The notes under the pieces were generated by a model. It did no database searches, was not told where the DNA came from, and saw only the letters and a list, made by a program, of their open reading frames with translations. Shown piece after piece: positions 8,693-17,309 of a DNA stretch of 64,000 nucleotides (position 1 is the stretch's first letter; each line of letters starts with the position of its first letter). The stretch lies in assembly GCA_966250335.1 (NCBI GenBank), contig CBINGZ010000018.1, positions 1 through 64,000 on the forward strand, written 5' to 3'. The stretch comes from OLB7 sp966250335. Its GTDB lineage: Bacteria; Bacteroidota; Ignavibacteria; OLB7. Position numbers and translations under genes: made by a program.

Positions 8693-10375
8693 ATGACGAT
8701 CTCATCGCAGAACGGCCGGGTCGGATCGGACCTCCCCGTCGCCGGATTGAACATTCCCACCTGGGCGCTCCTTCTGATGAGCGGTCTGCTGCTCGGGCTC
8801 GCCTATCCGCCGAACCCGGTGGGACTTCTCGGCTCCATCGGTCTGGTGCCGCTTCTCTATGCGCTGGAACGGGGACGATCGTATCGAGAGATGATACGCT
8901 GGGCCTATCTTTCCCTTCTCCTCTTCTCGGCTCTCTCCACCTGGTGGGTCGGAAGCTGGCAGGCGAAGACCGAGCCGTTTCTGATGATGAGCTGCGTTCT
9001 GCTGGTGCTGATCCATCCTCTCTTCTTTCTCGTCCCGCTGATCGCCTACCGCGCAGTGCGCCGCGCCACGACCCCGCTCTTCGCGCTGGCGTTCCTGCCG
9101 TTCCTCTGGACCGGCGGGGAATATCTGCACGCGCTCACCGATGCCAGCTACCCCTGGCTGACCCTCGGCAACACCCAGACCTACAATCTCTACTATATCC
9201 AGTTCATCGAGTACACCGGGGTGTGGGGACTCAGCTTCCTGCTGATGGTCCAGAACTGCGCCTTCACGGCGATGCTCTTTTCGCTCGGGAGCGAGCGGAA
9301 GGAGCAGGCAAGGATCATCCGGGGATCGATCGTCCTGATCGCCGTTACGCTCGTCGTTCCGTACGCCCACGGACTCTTCGTGCTGGACGGCGAGGAGGAG
9401 ACGGGGAGGAACCTGACGGTGACGATCATCCAGCCGAACATGGACCCGTGGGAGAAATGGAAGCAGAACGATACGGTGAATCATATCGTGATGCATGGAG
9501 ATCTCTCCCGCGCGACGATCGGCTCGACGAAACCCGATATGTTCCTCTGGGCGGAGACGGCGATACCGAACCCCCTGACGCAGCCCGGCGCCGAGCACAG
9601 GATGGCGGAGATGCGGGCCGTCGTGGACGGGCTGGGGGTTCCGGTGATGTCCGGGTTCCCCGATTACATGCGATATGCGCGTAAGGAGGACGCCTCCCCC
9701 AGCTCCAAGACCGGTCTGGAGTCGGACGGGCGCGGCGGCGCGGATACCTTCTACTACGATCATTTCAACTCGGTCGGGATGTTCGTTCCCGGCCGCGGGC
9801 TGACCGGCGCCTACCACAAGATGCAGCTCGTCCCCTTCGGCGAGCGGATACCGTTTGCCGACGACCTGCCGTTCCTGATCGAGATGCTCACCTGGGATAT
9901 GGGGATATCGGCGTGGGGGAAGGGGAAGAATATCTCCGTCTTCGATGTTCCGTACGACGGCACGACGACCAGGGGGGCGGCGGTGATCTGTTTCGAGAGC
10001 GTCTATCCGAACGTGACCCGGAAGTTCGTGGAGGCCGGCGCCGAGTTCCTGACGATCGTCACCAACGACGGCTGGTATATGGGAACTCCCGGTCCGCTCC
10101 AGCACGAACGGATAGCGATCATGCGGGCGATAGAGAACCGACGGGGGATCGCCCGCGCCGCCAACACCGGCATAAGCTGCTTCATCACGCCGTACGGACG
10201 GATAATATCGGAGACCGAGGAGAACGAGCGTACATCGCTGACCGATAAGGTCGAGCTTCGTGACGACCTGACGCTCTACACCCGGTGGGGCGACTGGTTC
10301 CCCGGCCTCTGCCTGGCCGCCGCCGCCGTGATGGGAGGGATCGCCGCCTACCGCGGATTCCGCCGTCGTTCGTAA
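8693..10375 (+). CDS. lnt: Apolipoprotein N-acyltransferase
   Basis: 560 residues from the ATG at 8693, chosen because the N-terminal membrane segments begin shortly after it. The frame is open further upstream but encodes nothing family-like. The first half has six or so hydrophobic segments (WALLLMSGLLLGLAYPPNP, then LLLFSALSTWWVG). The second half is a carbon-nitrogen hydrolase domain with the expected triad: Glu in FLWAETAIPNP, Lys in AYHKMQLVPFGERIPF, Cys in AAVICFESVYP. It closes with RRGIARAANTGISCFI. Lnt N-acylates the terminal Cys of diacylglyceryl lipoproteins at the periplasmic face of the inner membrane, which fits the four predicted lipoproteins in this window. Confidence 0.95.
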   Translation: MTISSQNGRVGSDLPVAGLNIPTWALLLMSGLLLGLAYPPNPVGLLGSIGLVPLLYALERGRSYREMIRWAYLSLLLFSALSTWWVGSWQAKTEPFLMMSCVLLVLIHPLFFLVPLIAYRAVRRATTPLFALAFLPFLWTGGEYLHALTDASYPWLTLGNTQTYNLYYIQFIEYTGVWGLSFLLMVQNCAFTAMLFSLGSERKEQARIIRGSIVLIAVTLVVPYAHGLFVLDGEEETGRNLTVTIIQPNMDPWEKWKQNDTVNHIVMHGDLSRATIGSTKPDMFLWAETAIPNPLTQPGAEHRMAEMRAVVDGLGVPVMSGFPDYMRYARKEDASPSSKTGLESDGRGGADTFYYDHFNSVGMFVPGRGLTGAYHKMQLVPFGERIPFADDLPFLIEMLTWDMGISAWGKGKNISVFDVPYDGTTTRGAAVICFESVYPNVTRKFVEAGAEFLTIVTNDGWYMGTPGPLQHERIAIMRAIENRRGIARAANTGISCFITPYGRIISETEENERTSLTDKVELRDDLTLYTRWGDWFPGLCLAAAAVMGGIAAYRGFRRRS

Positions 10376-10378
10376 TGC

Positions 10379-10403
10379 GACGGCCGGCGCGTGCCCGGCC
10401 GTC
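10379..10403 (+). terminator. GC-rich hairpin just after lnt
   Basis: GACGGCCGG (10379-10387) and CCGGCCGTC (10395-10403) form a perfect 9-bp stem with a 7-nt loop, 4 nt after the lnt stop. No proper T-run follows, so it may be a weak or factor-assisted terminator. Confidence 0.45.
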
Positions 10404-10689
10404 ACGTCTCTGTGCATCACCGCCACCATCCCGTGCGCCGTACCGCAACTCCGGCCCGATCGGTGTGTCGTTTTCCATGAAGGGAAGCATGGCACGCGCG
10501 TTGAAGAAGAGTATTGTGGAATGGTAACCCGAGGCGACGGCATATCTCCCTCGACGGCCGCTAACCCGGAGCCCGATCGATCCGTTGTCCCACAAGAGCA
10601 ACGATGAACGATGATGGAAACGACGGGAAGCCGATGGAGGGGGGGAATGAGACCGCGGGCCGAATATCTCATCCGATGAACGGAGCCCG
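10404..10689. other. Intergenic stretch between the lnt hairpin and the lipoprotein gene
   Basis: About 290 bp with no gene I can support and no exact -7 element. It ends in a GGAG 4 nt before the ATG at 10690. Nothing else seen. Confidence 0.5.
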
Positions 10690-11436
10690 ATGATGCGAAC
10701 GAACCCGATCTTACTCTGCATGGCGCTCTGCGCGGCGACCCTCGGCTGTTCCGTGGAACAGCCGGTCAGACCGCGGATCGATGAGGGGATGATGATGGCC
10801 GAAATCGTATCGGGCGCCATCGGACGCCCCAGCAGCGGACTTGCGGCCGTTCTGGACGACCTGATCGCCGCCGGAACCTCCGGGGATATCGCCGTCGACG
10901 GGTTTATCAGCGAGCCGGGTTCCGGGGAGGCGGCTGCCACCCTCTCACACGGACGCACCGATGCCGTCTCCGACTGGAAACGCCGCTACGTCATCAGTCG
11001 CGATACGACGGCCCTGGAAGGGAGTGTTGCTCCGGCGGTCGTCACGGCGGCGCTGAACGGGGAGCAGACGTTCCGGAGCGGAGGACTCCATATCCAGGGA
11101 GCATCGAAGGGATCGCTTCGTCTGACGAGGTTCGCCGACGGCTCCCCCCGCTTCGATGTCCGCGGGGAGTTCGAGTGCGGCGGCATCACTCTTCAGACGC
11201 CGGAAGAGGAATATCGCTCGGTCTCGGTCCGTATTTCGTTCGCGAATCTGGAGGTGACCGACGGAAGGTCGATCACCGGCCGGTGCGATGTGACGGTCAG
11301 CGCGGGCGGTCCCCAGGGAATCGTCGCCAAGGCGGGAACGCTCACCTTCGACGGCACGACATCCGCTCTTCTGGCCATAGGCGGCCGGAAGTACATCATA
11401 GATTTCAATCAGGTGGAAATTGCACCCCTTGGATAG
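10690..11436 (+). CDS. Predicted lipoprotein of unknown function
   Basis: 248 residues. A short hydrophobic signal ends in the lipobox LGCS with Cys20, so it is probably a lipid-anchored envelope protein. The mature part has no family I recognise. It is rich in short beta-strand-like stretches (GSLRLTRFADGSPRFDVRGEFECGG; VSVRISFANLEVTDG), compatible with an immunoglobulin-like or lipocalin-like fold. Two adjacent ATG codons compete as start (10690, 10693); GGAG at 10682 fits the second slightly better. The gene stands alone, bounded downstream by a strong bidirectional terminator. Confidence 0.75.
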   Translation: MMRTNPILLCMALCAATLGCSVEQPVRPRIDEGMMMAEIVSGAIGRPSSGLAAVLDDLIAAGTSGDIAVDGFISEPGSGEAAATLSHGRTDAVSDWKRRYVISRDTTALEGSVAPAVVTAALNGEQTFRSGGLHIQGASKGSLRLTRFADGSPRFDVRGEFECGGITLQTPEEEYRSVSVRISFANLEVTDGRSITGRCDVTVSAGGPQGIVAKAGTLTFDGTTSALLAIGGRKYIIDFNQVEIAPLG

Positions 11437-11467
11437 GCGGGGACCCCTCCCCTTGTCATAGATAACG

Positions 11468-11499
11468 AAAGGGCATGCCGCATCAGGCATGCCCTTTTT
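11468..11499 (+). terminator. Rho-independent terminator (bidirectional)
   Basis: AAAGGGCATGCC (11468-11479) pairs perfectly with GGCATGCCCTTT (11486-11497); the T-run is 11495-11499. The upstream A-run serves the opposite strand too, fitting its position between the convergent lipoprotein and glycosyltransferase genes. Confidence 0.9.
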
Positions 11500-11546
11500 C
11501 ATTCTCGGAACTCTTCAGGTCGGGGAACGATACGTCGTGCTGGCTC

Positions 11547-12722
11547 TTATCGCGTTGTGTTCGGCGATCTCCCTGCCCGCTCCACCGTGTTGACGATCGC
11601 CTCCCACGTCCGCGCTCCTGTCAGTTCCCAGCCGAATTTCGCGCGCTGGATTCTTCCCCGTTCCACGAGCGAAGCGCGCAGGCCAGGATCTCCGGCCATC
11701 CGGCTCATTGCCGCCGCTATCTCCTCCGGGCGTTCCGGGGAGACGAGCAGCGCCGCTTCGCCGGCGACTTCCGGGAGCGACGTGACGTTGGAGGTGATCA
11801 CCGCCGTTTCCGCATGGAACGCCTCCAGCACCGGAATGCCGAACCCTTCGAACGTCGGGACGTAGGTAAGCGCCAGGGCCGCGCCGTAGATCGTGTTGAG
11901 CTCGTCGTCGTCCACGAAGCCTGTGAACACGACCTCGTCACGATATTTCATCGACTGATAGATCCCCAGCATCCTGTCGTTCTTCCACGCAAGCCTTCCC
12001 ACCACGACCAGATTGATATCCGATCCCGATTCATCCTTGAACCTGTCGAACGCGCGGAGCAGGTTCCCGATATTCTTGCGCGGCTGCAGCGCGCCGACAT
12101 AAAGAAAGTAGGGGGCGCCCCCTGTATATCGCTCACGGACCTTCCTCTGCGCCTCCTCTCCGGTCGGTCTGAACGACGCCGAGCCGCCGTTGTAGACGAC
12201 GGTGACATCGGAGGGATCGACTCGATATCGCGATGCGATGTCCATCCTGGAATACTCCGACACCGTCAGAATATGGGATGCGGCGCGGGCGAATTTCGGG
12301 AAGTAGCGGAGGTAGTATTTCCTGTCCTGCCACTTGACATGTTCCGGCATATGTTCGAACCCGAGATCGTGGATCACCGGAATCTGGGGGACCGGGGAGC
12401 GGAGGCTGAGAAAGCCGTCCGGGGAGAAGAAGATATCGGGTTCGATCGCGCGCAGGGCGCGGACCAGGGAGAATTCAAGCCACGCGTAATAGAGGAACGG
12501 ATGGCGCATCGGCGGCCGGAGCACGTAGGTCGAGATGTTCTTCCCGGCGATGGAGGGATCGGGGGGGGCGTCGAAGAAGAGGGAGAAATGCGCCTCCGGG
12601 TGCGAGGCGGTCAGGTGGCGCAGCACTTCAAGGGTGAACCGTCCCATCCCCTCGTACTTCCCCGGGACGGCCATGTGAGCGTTGACGGCGATATGGAGGG
12701 GACGCTGCCGGGATACTCTCAT
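11547..12722 (-). CDS. Glycosyltransferase family 4 (group 1)
   Basis: 391 residues, GT-B fold. The N-terminal half contains HIAVNAHMAVPGKYEGMGRF (the acceptor-domain opening), then IPVIHDLGFEHMP and SEYSRMDIASRYRV. The linker VVYNGGSASFRP precedes the donor-binding half: PYFLYVGALQPRKNIGNLL, VVVGRLAWKND, VVFTGFVDDDELNTIYGAA and the nucleotide-sugar motif PTFEGFGIPVLEAFHAETAVITS with its EX7E pattern. It most likely transfers a sugar to a glycan or glycolipid in cell-surface polysaccharide assembly; donor and acceptor cannot be deduced. It lies 27 bp downstream of the small T9SS-tailed gene and is probably cotranscribed with it. No other polysaccharide genes are adjacent. Confidence 0.9.
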   Translation of the reverse strand: MRVSRQRPLHIAVNAHMAVPGKYEGMGRFTLEVLRHLTASHPEAHFSLFFDAPPDPSIAGKNISTYVLRPPMRHPFLYYAWLEFSLVRALRAIEPDIFFSPDGFLSLRSPVPQIPVIHDLGFEHMPEHVKWQDRKYYLRYFPKFARAASHILTVSEYSRMDIASRYRVDPSDVTVVYNGGSASFRPTGEEAQRKVRERYTGGAPYFLYVGALQPRKNIGNLLRAFDRFKDESGSDINLVVVGRLAWKNDRMLGIYQSMKYRDEVVFTGFVDDDELNTIYGAALALTYVPTFEGFGIPVLEAFHAETAVITSNVTSLPEVAGEAALLVSPERPEEIAAAMSRMAGDPGLRASLVERGRIQRAKFGWELTGARTWEAIVNTVERAGRSPNTTR

Positions 12723-12749
12723 TGAGCGATGAAATCGGAATGGCCGCGA

Positions 12750-13130
12750 CTACGCGGCGACCTTGATGACCTTGACCGGCTTCACGGCGATCCCGTTCGA
12801 GAAGAGGACACAGATATAGACCCCCGGCGGCACCGGTTCGCCGTTCATATCCTTGCCGTCCCACGGCACATCGTACTTGCCGGCCCGCTGGAACCCTTCG
12901 TACAGCGTCTGCATCGGCTTGCCGAGCAGATCGTAGACGGTGATCCGGATATCGCCGTCGCGCGGCATCGACAACTGGAACGTGGTCCCCTCCGTGAAGG
13001 GGTTCGGGTGTACGGCACGCATCGACCCCAGCCGGCCGCCGGCCGAGCCGTTCGACGGCGCCAGAAGCATAACCGCCGCAAGGGCCGCAACCGAAGCCTG
13101 AAGCAAGATGTTCCGTCGGTTCGAATTCAT
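12750..13130 (-). CDS. Small secreted protein consisting mainly of a T9SS type A sorting domain
   Basis: 126 residues. The start at 13130 is fixed by GGAGG placed 5 nt upstream; an ATG four codons earlier overlaps that ribosome binding site. A signal peptide (LLQASVAALAAVMLLAPSNGSAGG) is followed directly by a FlgD-like/T9SS type A domain: VHPNPFTEGTTFQLSMPRDG, ITVYDLLGKPMQTLYEG, and GKYDVPWDGKDMNGEPVPPGVYICVL. There is essentially no cargo between signal and sorting domain. It could be a minimal surface peptide or the remnant of a larger cargo protein. It precedes the glycosyltransferase gene; glycosylation of or near this protein is only a guess. Confidence 0.82.
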   Translation of the reverse strand: MNSNRRNILLQASVAALAAVMLLAPSNGSAGGRLGSMRAVHPNPFTEGTTFQLSMPRDGDIRITVYDLLGKPMQTLYEGFQRAGKYDVPWDGKDMNGEPVPPGVYICVLFSNGIAVKPVKVIKVAA

Positions 13131-13191
13131 AACAACCTCCATGAGACCTTAAGACGATCTCCCACGGTCAATGGTTCCATACATGGCTCGC

Positions 13192-13222
13192 CAATGTTAG
13201 CTGTCCTGCGATGAAGTTGCAA
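13192..13222 (-). promoter_or_regulatory. Candidate promoter for the small T9SS-tailed gene
   Basis: On the minus strand TAACATTG (13192-13199, 7 of 8 to TAnnTTTG) lies 20 nt downstream of a TTG (13220-13222), a Bacteroidota-like -33/-7 spacing. The implied leader is about 55 nt. Confidence 0.35.
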
Positions 13223-13698
13223 GCCCGGAATGGCGTGCCTTCATCCCGGAGATGAGAGTGCCCCGGTGGCCGTCGCAAGATAGTACGCCGGTATTCATGT
13301 GAATACCGGAAATGTTTCGGCCGGAGGAAGGGGGGGCATGGAATTTCCGTTTTCCACGTATCAAAAAAACCGTCGTCGGGTGGCATCGCGGTCGCGGTAT
13401 TTAATCCTGCGGGAGTAATCGGGAAGTCAGGTACGACATGCAGGGTAAAGGGAGAGGGATATCTTCCATCGACTCGCGAGACATCTCTTCTTTGCCGGGG
13501 ACGTTCGCGCAACCATGTACGGTAATCGTCGCAACCGAACCGGCCGCATCGGCCGGACCGGAAAATAGCGGGAACGATTTCACTGCCGGAATGTTTGTAA
13601 ACACGGCAAATCGATATGCGATATGTGGCGATGCGCGATTAATCATATGTCGGGAAACCGCGGCGGCGCGTATTGATCTTCTACTAAAAAATGTAATA
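13223..13698. other. AT-richer divergent intergenic region
   Basis: About 475 bp between two divergent genes, lower in GC than its surroundings especially at 13590-13700. Open frames cross it, but none has a recognisable product or a convincing start. I see promoter elements at both ends and nothing identifiable in the middle. Confidence 0.45.
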
Positions 13699-13731
13699 TT
13701 GCTTTCTAGTGACCTCCTTTCTGTATATTTG
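13699..13731 (+). promoter_or_regulatory. Bacteroidota-type promoter for the AT-hook-repeat gene
   Basis: TTG at 13699-13701 and TATATTTG at 13724-13731 (exact TAnnTTTG) are 22 nt apart. The -7 element is about 50 bp upstream of the start codon. Confidence 0.6.
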
Positions 13732-13780
13732 CCCGAGGAGCAAATTGTATGGGAAATAAAACGACGGTCACATAAACACA

Positions 13781-15079
13781 TTGCAGGACTATCCCATGGT
13801 ACCTACGAGTACTCAGCCTTCGCTGATGAACGAACTTGCCTCTCACATGGTAACGCAGTTCGAGACGTTTTTCGAACGGCTCAATGCCAGCACCAGCCTC
13901 CCCATCCCCGCCTTCCCCGTCCCCGATCTCACGAACTACATCTACATCCTCTACACGGGGAACGGCATGTCGCTGGAACTCGGCGTCGTCATCGAGTCGA
14001 TGAGCGAGCGCGACGTTGCGCGTCTGACGCGTGATGCGCATGATCTCGGCACCAGGGGAATCGCTGCATCGTTCCGTTATGTGGCGCTCGGATCGGAGGA
14101 GATTGCTCTTCAGCTGCGTCGTCTCATCAAGGATCTTTTCCATGCGACGCTGCCGCTGAACGTTGTCGTGAAGACCGAGGAGATCGCTCCCGTCGCCGTG
14201 GCGACGGAGGAATCGCCGATCGCCGTCGGCAGGCGGGGCGGTCGTCCGCGCAAGTCGAGCAGCACCAGCGGGCCGCCGGTGGGGCAGCGCCGTCGCGGTC
14301 GTCCGCGCAAGACCGAAACGGCAGGTGAGGAAACCGCGGCGCCGCGTCGTCGCGGGCGTCCGGCGAAAAATGCCGTAGCCGCCGAGGGTGCGGCGGAAGC
14401 TCCGCGCCGTCGTGGACGCCCGGCAAAAAATGCAGCGGCGGCCGAGGCTCCGGCAGCGACCGGCCGTCGCGGTCGTCCGAGAAAAGCAGCGGTTGAAGCA
14501 GTCGAGGCGGCTCCGCGTCGTCGCGGACGCCCGGCGAAAAATGCAGCGGCGGCCGAGGCTCCGGCAGCAACGGGACGTCGCGGTCGTCCGAGAAAAGCGG
14601 CGGTAGAAAGCACTGGTGTCGAAGCTCCTCCGGTGCGTCGCGGCCGTCCGAGAAAGGCAGCGGCCGAAACGGCCGAGGCGGCTCCGCGTCGTCGCGGACG
14701 TCCGGCGAAAAATGCCGACGCCGCGAGTGAAGCGCCGGCGGTAAAGGGACGTCGCGGACGCCCTGCAAAAGGGGCGGCCGAAACGGCTGAGGCGGCGCCG
14801 CGCCGTCGCGGACGTCCGGCGAAAAATGCCGATGCCGCGAGCGAAGCGCCGGCGGTAAAGGGACGTCGTGGACGCCCTGCGAAAGGGGCGGCGGAAAACG
14901 CCTCCGAGTCGACGCCGGCCGCCACGGGCCGTCGCGGACGTCCGAGGAAGGGGGCGCCGGAGAGCAACGGAGCGTCGGCAACGAAGGGACGTCGCGGCCG
15001 TGCCGCCGCTCCCGCCGGCGAATCGCTGCTGGCGGCCGAGGCTGCTTCGGAGGCTCCGGTCGCCGAATCGGCGGAATAA
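13781..15079 (+). CDS. Protein with conserved N-terminal domain and a long AT-hook-like (RRGRPRK/RRGRPAK) repeat tail
   Basis: 432 residues. Residues 1-150 form a folded-looking domain (LASHMVTQFETFFERLN, YIYILYTGNGMSLELGVVIES, LRRLIKDLFHATLPLNVVVK) that I cannot assign. From about residue 152 to 415 the chain is a low-complexity tail with 13 GRP cores of the form RRGRPRK or RRGRPAK, separated by acidic Ala/Glu linkers, plus one decayed copy (RRGRAAA) near the end. The GRP core flanked by basic residues is the AT-hook minor-groove-binding motif, so a nucleoid-associated or histone H1-like role is plausible; binding is inferred, not shown. The internal repeats at the DNA level suggest expansion by unequal recombination. 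A strong promoter and a terminator make it monocistronic. Translation could also start at codon 6. Confidence 0.82.
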   Translation: MQDYPMVPTSTQPSLMNELASHMVTQFETFFERLNASTSLPIPAFPVPDLTNYIYILYTGNGMSLELGVVIESMSERDVARLTRDAHDLGTRGIAASFRYVALGSEEIALQLRRLIKDLFHATLPLNVVVKTEEIAPVAVATEESPIAVGRRGGRPRKSSSTSGPPVGQRRRGRPRKTETAGEETAAPRRRGRPAKNAVAAEGAAEAPRRRGRPAKNAAAAEAPAATGRRGRPRKAAVEAVEAAPRRRGRPAKNAAAAEAPAATGRRGRPRKAAVESTGVEAPPVRRGRPRKAAAETAEAAPRRRGRPAKNADAASEAPAVKGRRGRPAKGAAETAEAAPRRRGRPAKNADAASEAPAVKGRRGRPAKGAAENASESTPAATGRRGRPRKGAPESNGASATKGRRGRAAAPAGESLLAAEAASEAPVAESAE

Positions 15080-15103
15080 CGGTCGGGATATCGCATCTTC
15101 ATG

Positions 15104-15140
15104 CGGGCGTTCCATCTCTCATGGGACGCCCGTTTCTTTT
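15104..15140 (+). terminator. Rho-independent terminator after the AT-hook-repeat gene
   Basis: CGGGCGTTCC (15104-15113) pairs with GGGACGCCCG (15123-15132) with one G-T wobble, followed by TTTCTTTT. Confidence 0.85.
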
Positions 15141-15296
15141 CCCCCGGTTCATCACCATTCGTTAGCGACCCTCCTACAGGGGGATGCGTATATTGTCGAT
15201 CCCCGACCTCCCTGATCGTCGTCGATCCGCCGTTGCGCCGATCGCCGCATATATCGGAAGAGGGAGTATCGGGGACCGGGAATCTCAGGACAACGT

Positions 15297-16364
15297 ATGC
15301 CGATCATCTCTCCCGACAGCCTCACGACATCGTTGCGACACGGCAGGATCGAGCCCGTCTACTTTCTCTTCGGCGATGAGGAATTCCTTATCGATGAAGC
15401 GCTCGATGCGATCGTGGCGGCGGCTGTGGACGAATCGACGCGGAGTTTCAATTTCGATCTGATGCACGGCACGGAGGCGACGCTGCAGGAGGTGGTGGAG
15501 CGCGCCTCGGCATATCCGTTGATGGCGGCGCGGCGCGTCGTGGTGGTGAAGGAACTCGACCGCACCTTCGCGCTGCGCGGAAAACCTGACGCGAATTCCC
15601 CCTTCGCCAGATATCTGGCGCAACCTGCTCCCACCACGACCCTTGTCATGACGGCCGTTGCCGGCGATATTCTGAAAGGGAAATCGGGCGCGAAGGCGCC
15701 GTACAATATCGTGGTGGATGGCGCGGCGAGCGTGCAGTTCAAGAAAATATACGATCGCGATCTTCCCTCCTGGACCGCCGACCGGGTCAGAGGTCGCGGC
15801 AGGGAGATCACGCCGGAGGCGGTGGAGCTCTTTATCGGATATGTCGGGGGCTCGCTCAGGATTCTGAACAATGAGATCGAAAAGCTCTTCACCTATGTCG
15901 AGGGGCGCAAGCAGATCGTCGCCGAGGATGTCCGGGCGGTGGTGGGAGCGTCGAAGACATATAATGTGTTCGAGCTTCAGAAGGCGGTGGGGGGGAAGAA
16001 TCTGGAACTGGCGATAGAGATCGCCGAGCGGATGCTGCAGTCGGGGGAGTCGGAGCAGTTGATCCTGACGATGCTGACACGCTATTTCACGGTGCTCTGG
16101 AAACTGATCGAGCTCCGGACGCGCACGCGCGATCAGAACGAAATGGCACGGGGCGTCGGAATCACCTCCTTTTTCCTGAACGAGTATCTTGCGGCGCTCT
16201 CTCGGTATCCGATGTCTCATCTCCGCAACGCGTTCGAGGCGCTGCTTCAGGCGGACCTGACCCTGAAGACGAGCAGAACGCCCCCCGAGGTCGTGCTGCA
16301 ACTGCTGCTGGTCTCGGTGATCAGGGGAGAAAATCTGGTTGCAAACCCGTATATCAAACGCTGA
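15297..16364 (+). CDS. holA: DNA polymerase III subunit delta
   Basis: 355 residues, the normal HolA length. It opens the beta sliding clamp as part of the clamp-loader complex. Family features: EPVYFLFGDEEFLIDEALDAI near the N-terminus (residues 18-38), LMAARRVVVVKELDR, and a C-terminal helical collar region (EKLFTYVEGRKQIVAEDVRAVVG, then VFELQKAVGGKNLELA and LILTMLTRYFTVLWKLIEL). The gene is followed after 7 bp by mazG, with which it is probably cotranscribed. Its own promoter is likely in 15140-15296; GTATATTG near 15188 resembles but does not match the -7 consensus. Confidence 0.93.
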   Translation: MPIISPDSLTTSLRHGRIEPVYFLFGDEEFLIDEALDAIVAAAVDESTRSFNFDLMHGTEATLQEVVERASAYPLMAARRVVVVKELDRTFALRGKPDANSPFARYLAQPAPTTTLVMTAVAGDILKGKSGAKAPYNIVVDGAASVQFKKIYDRDLPSWTADRVRGRGREITPEAVELFIGYVGGSLRILNNEIEKLFTYVEGRKQIVAEDVRAVVGASKTYNVFELQKAVGGKNLELAIEIAERMLQSGESEQLILTMLTRYFTVLWKLIELRTRTRDQNEMARGVGITSFFLNEYLAALSRYPMSHLRNAFEALLQADLTLKTSRTPPEVVLQLLLVSVIRGENLVANPYIKR

Positions 16365-16371
16365 CAGGCTT

Positions 16372-17136
16372 ATGAATCCTCCAACGGAGACATTCGAAGA
16401 TTTCCTCGCGATCGTGCGCATCCTGCGCAGGGAGTGCCCGTGGGATCGCGAACAGACGCATGCGTCGATCGCCCCGCTGCTGGTGGAGGAGGCGTACGAG
16501 GTGAAGGAGTCGGTGGAATCGGGCGACGACACCGAGCTGAAGAAGGAACTTGGGGATATCCTGCTCCACTCGGTCATGCATTCGGTGATCGCCGAGGAGC
16601 GTGGCGCCTTTTCGTTCGACGATGTCGTCAGGACGATCTCCGTCAAGCTTGTCCACAGGCATCCTCATGTCTTCGGCGACGTCCGGGTGGAGAACCCGGC
16701 GGAGGTGAGCCGGAACTGGGAGCAGTTGAAGATGAAGGAGGGGCGCCGCTCCCTCTTCGAGAATATGCCCAAGGCGCTCCCCGCGCTTCAGCGCGCCGAC
16801 CGGGTGCAGGAGAAGGCCTCCAAGGTCGGGTTCGACTGGGAGAAGCCGGAGGATGTCTGGGAGAAGGTGGAGGAGGAGATCGGGGAGTTCCATGCCGAGG
16901 TGCTCGCCGGGGCGTCGAAGGAGAGGATCGAGGAGGAGTTCGGGGATATCCTGTTCGCCCTCGTCAACTATGCCAGGTTCATCGGGGTCGCTCCGGAGGA
17001 GGCGCTGCAGCGGACCACGAACAAGTTCATCAGGCGCTTTCAGTATATCGAGGCGCGACTGATGGAGCAGGGGAAGACCTTCACCGACGTCGACCTGGCG
17101 GAGATGGACCGATACTGGAACGAGGCGAAGAAGTAG
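16372..17136 (+). CDS. mazG: Nucleoside triphosphate pyrophosphohydrolase MazG
   Basis: 254 residues. The start is the ATG 7 bp after the holA stop, giving the usual N-terminus with FEDFLAIVRILRRECPWDREQTH. Two tandem all-alpha MazG domains are visible. The first has LLVEEAYEVKESVESGDDTELKKELGDILLH (EExxE and ExxD metal ligands) and the second EEEIGEFHAEV...EEEFGDILFALVNYARF. The family hydrolyses (d)NTPs to the monophosphate and pyrophosphate, cleaning the nucleotide pool and lowering ppGpp in E. coli. Length and domain duplication match the housekeeping form, not the phage-like single-domain form. Confidence 0.94.
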   Translation: MNPPTETFEDFLAIVRILRRECPWDREQTHASIAPLLVEEAYEVKESVESGDDTELKKELGDILLHSVMHSVIAEERGAFSFDDVVRTISVKLVHRHPHVFGDVRVENPAEVSRNWEQLKMKEGRRSLFENMPKALPALQRADRVQEKASKVGFDWEKPEDVWEKVEEEIGEFHAEVLAGASKERIEEEFGDILFALVNYARFIGVAPEEALQRTTNKFIRRFQYIEARLMEQGKTFTDVDLAEMDRYWNEAKK

Positions 17137-17176
17137 CCCCCCGCGTCGATCCGTTGCGCCCTGTCACGTTTCGGCC

Positions 17177-17208
17177 GTTTACAGGGGCGGTCCCCTTTCG
17201 TAGCTTTG
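17177..17208 (+). promoter_or_regulatory. carA promoter with internal inverted repeat
   Basis: TAGCTTTG (17201-17208) is an exact TAnnTTTG -7 element about 100 bp upstream of carA. A weak -33-like GTTTA lies 19 nt upstream. Between them sits the inverted repeat AGGGG-CGGT-CCCCT (17183-17196), placed where an operator would contact polymerase. Confidence 0.5.
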
Positions 17209-17309
17209 TGCGATTTGGGTGGTTCCTACCCTTCCTTCGGGCCGGGCGTTGCCGCGCGGCGTCGAAGTTCTCCTCCCTTCGGCATCATTTCCTGTTAGGG
17301 CGCACATCA

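Noticed and set aside
13438..14034. Plus-strand frame overlapping the start of the AT-hook-repeat gene
   Set aside because: It runs through the promoter and into another frame of the real gene, and its translation has no family features.
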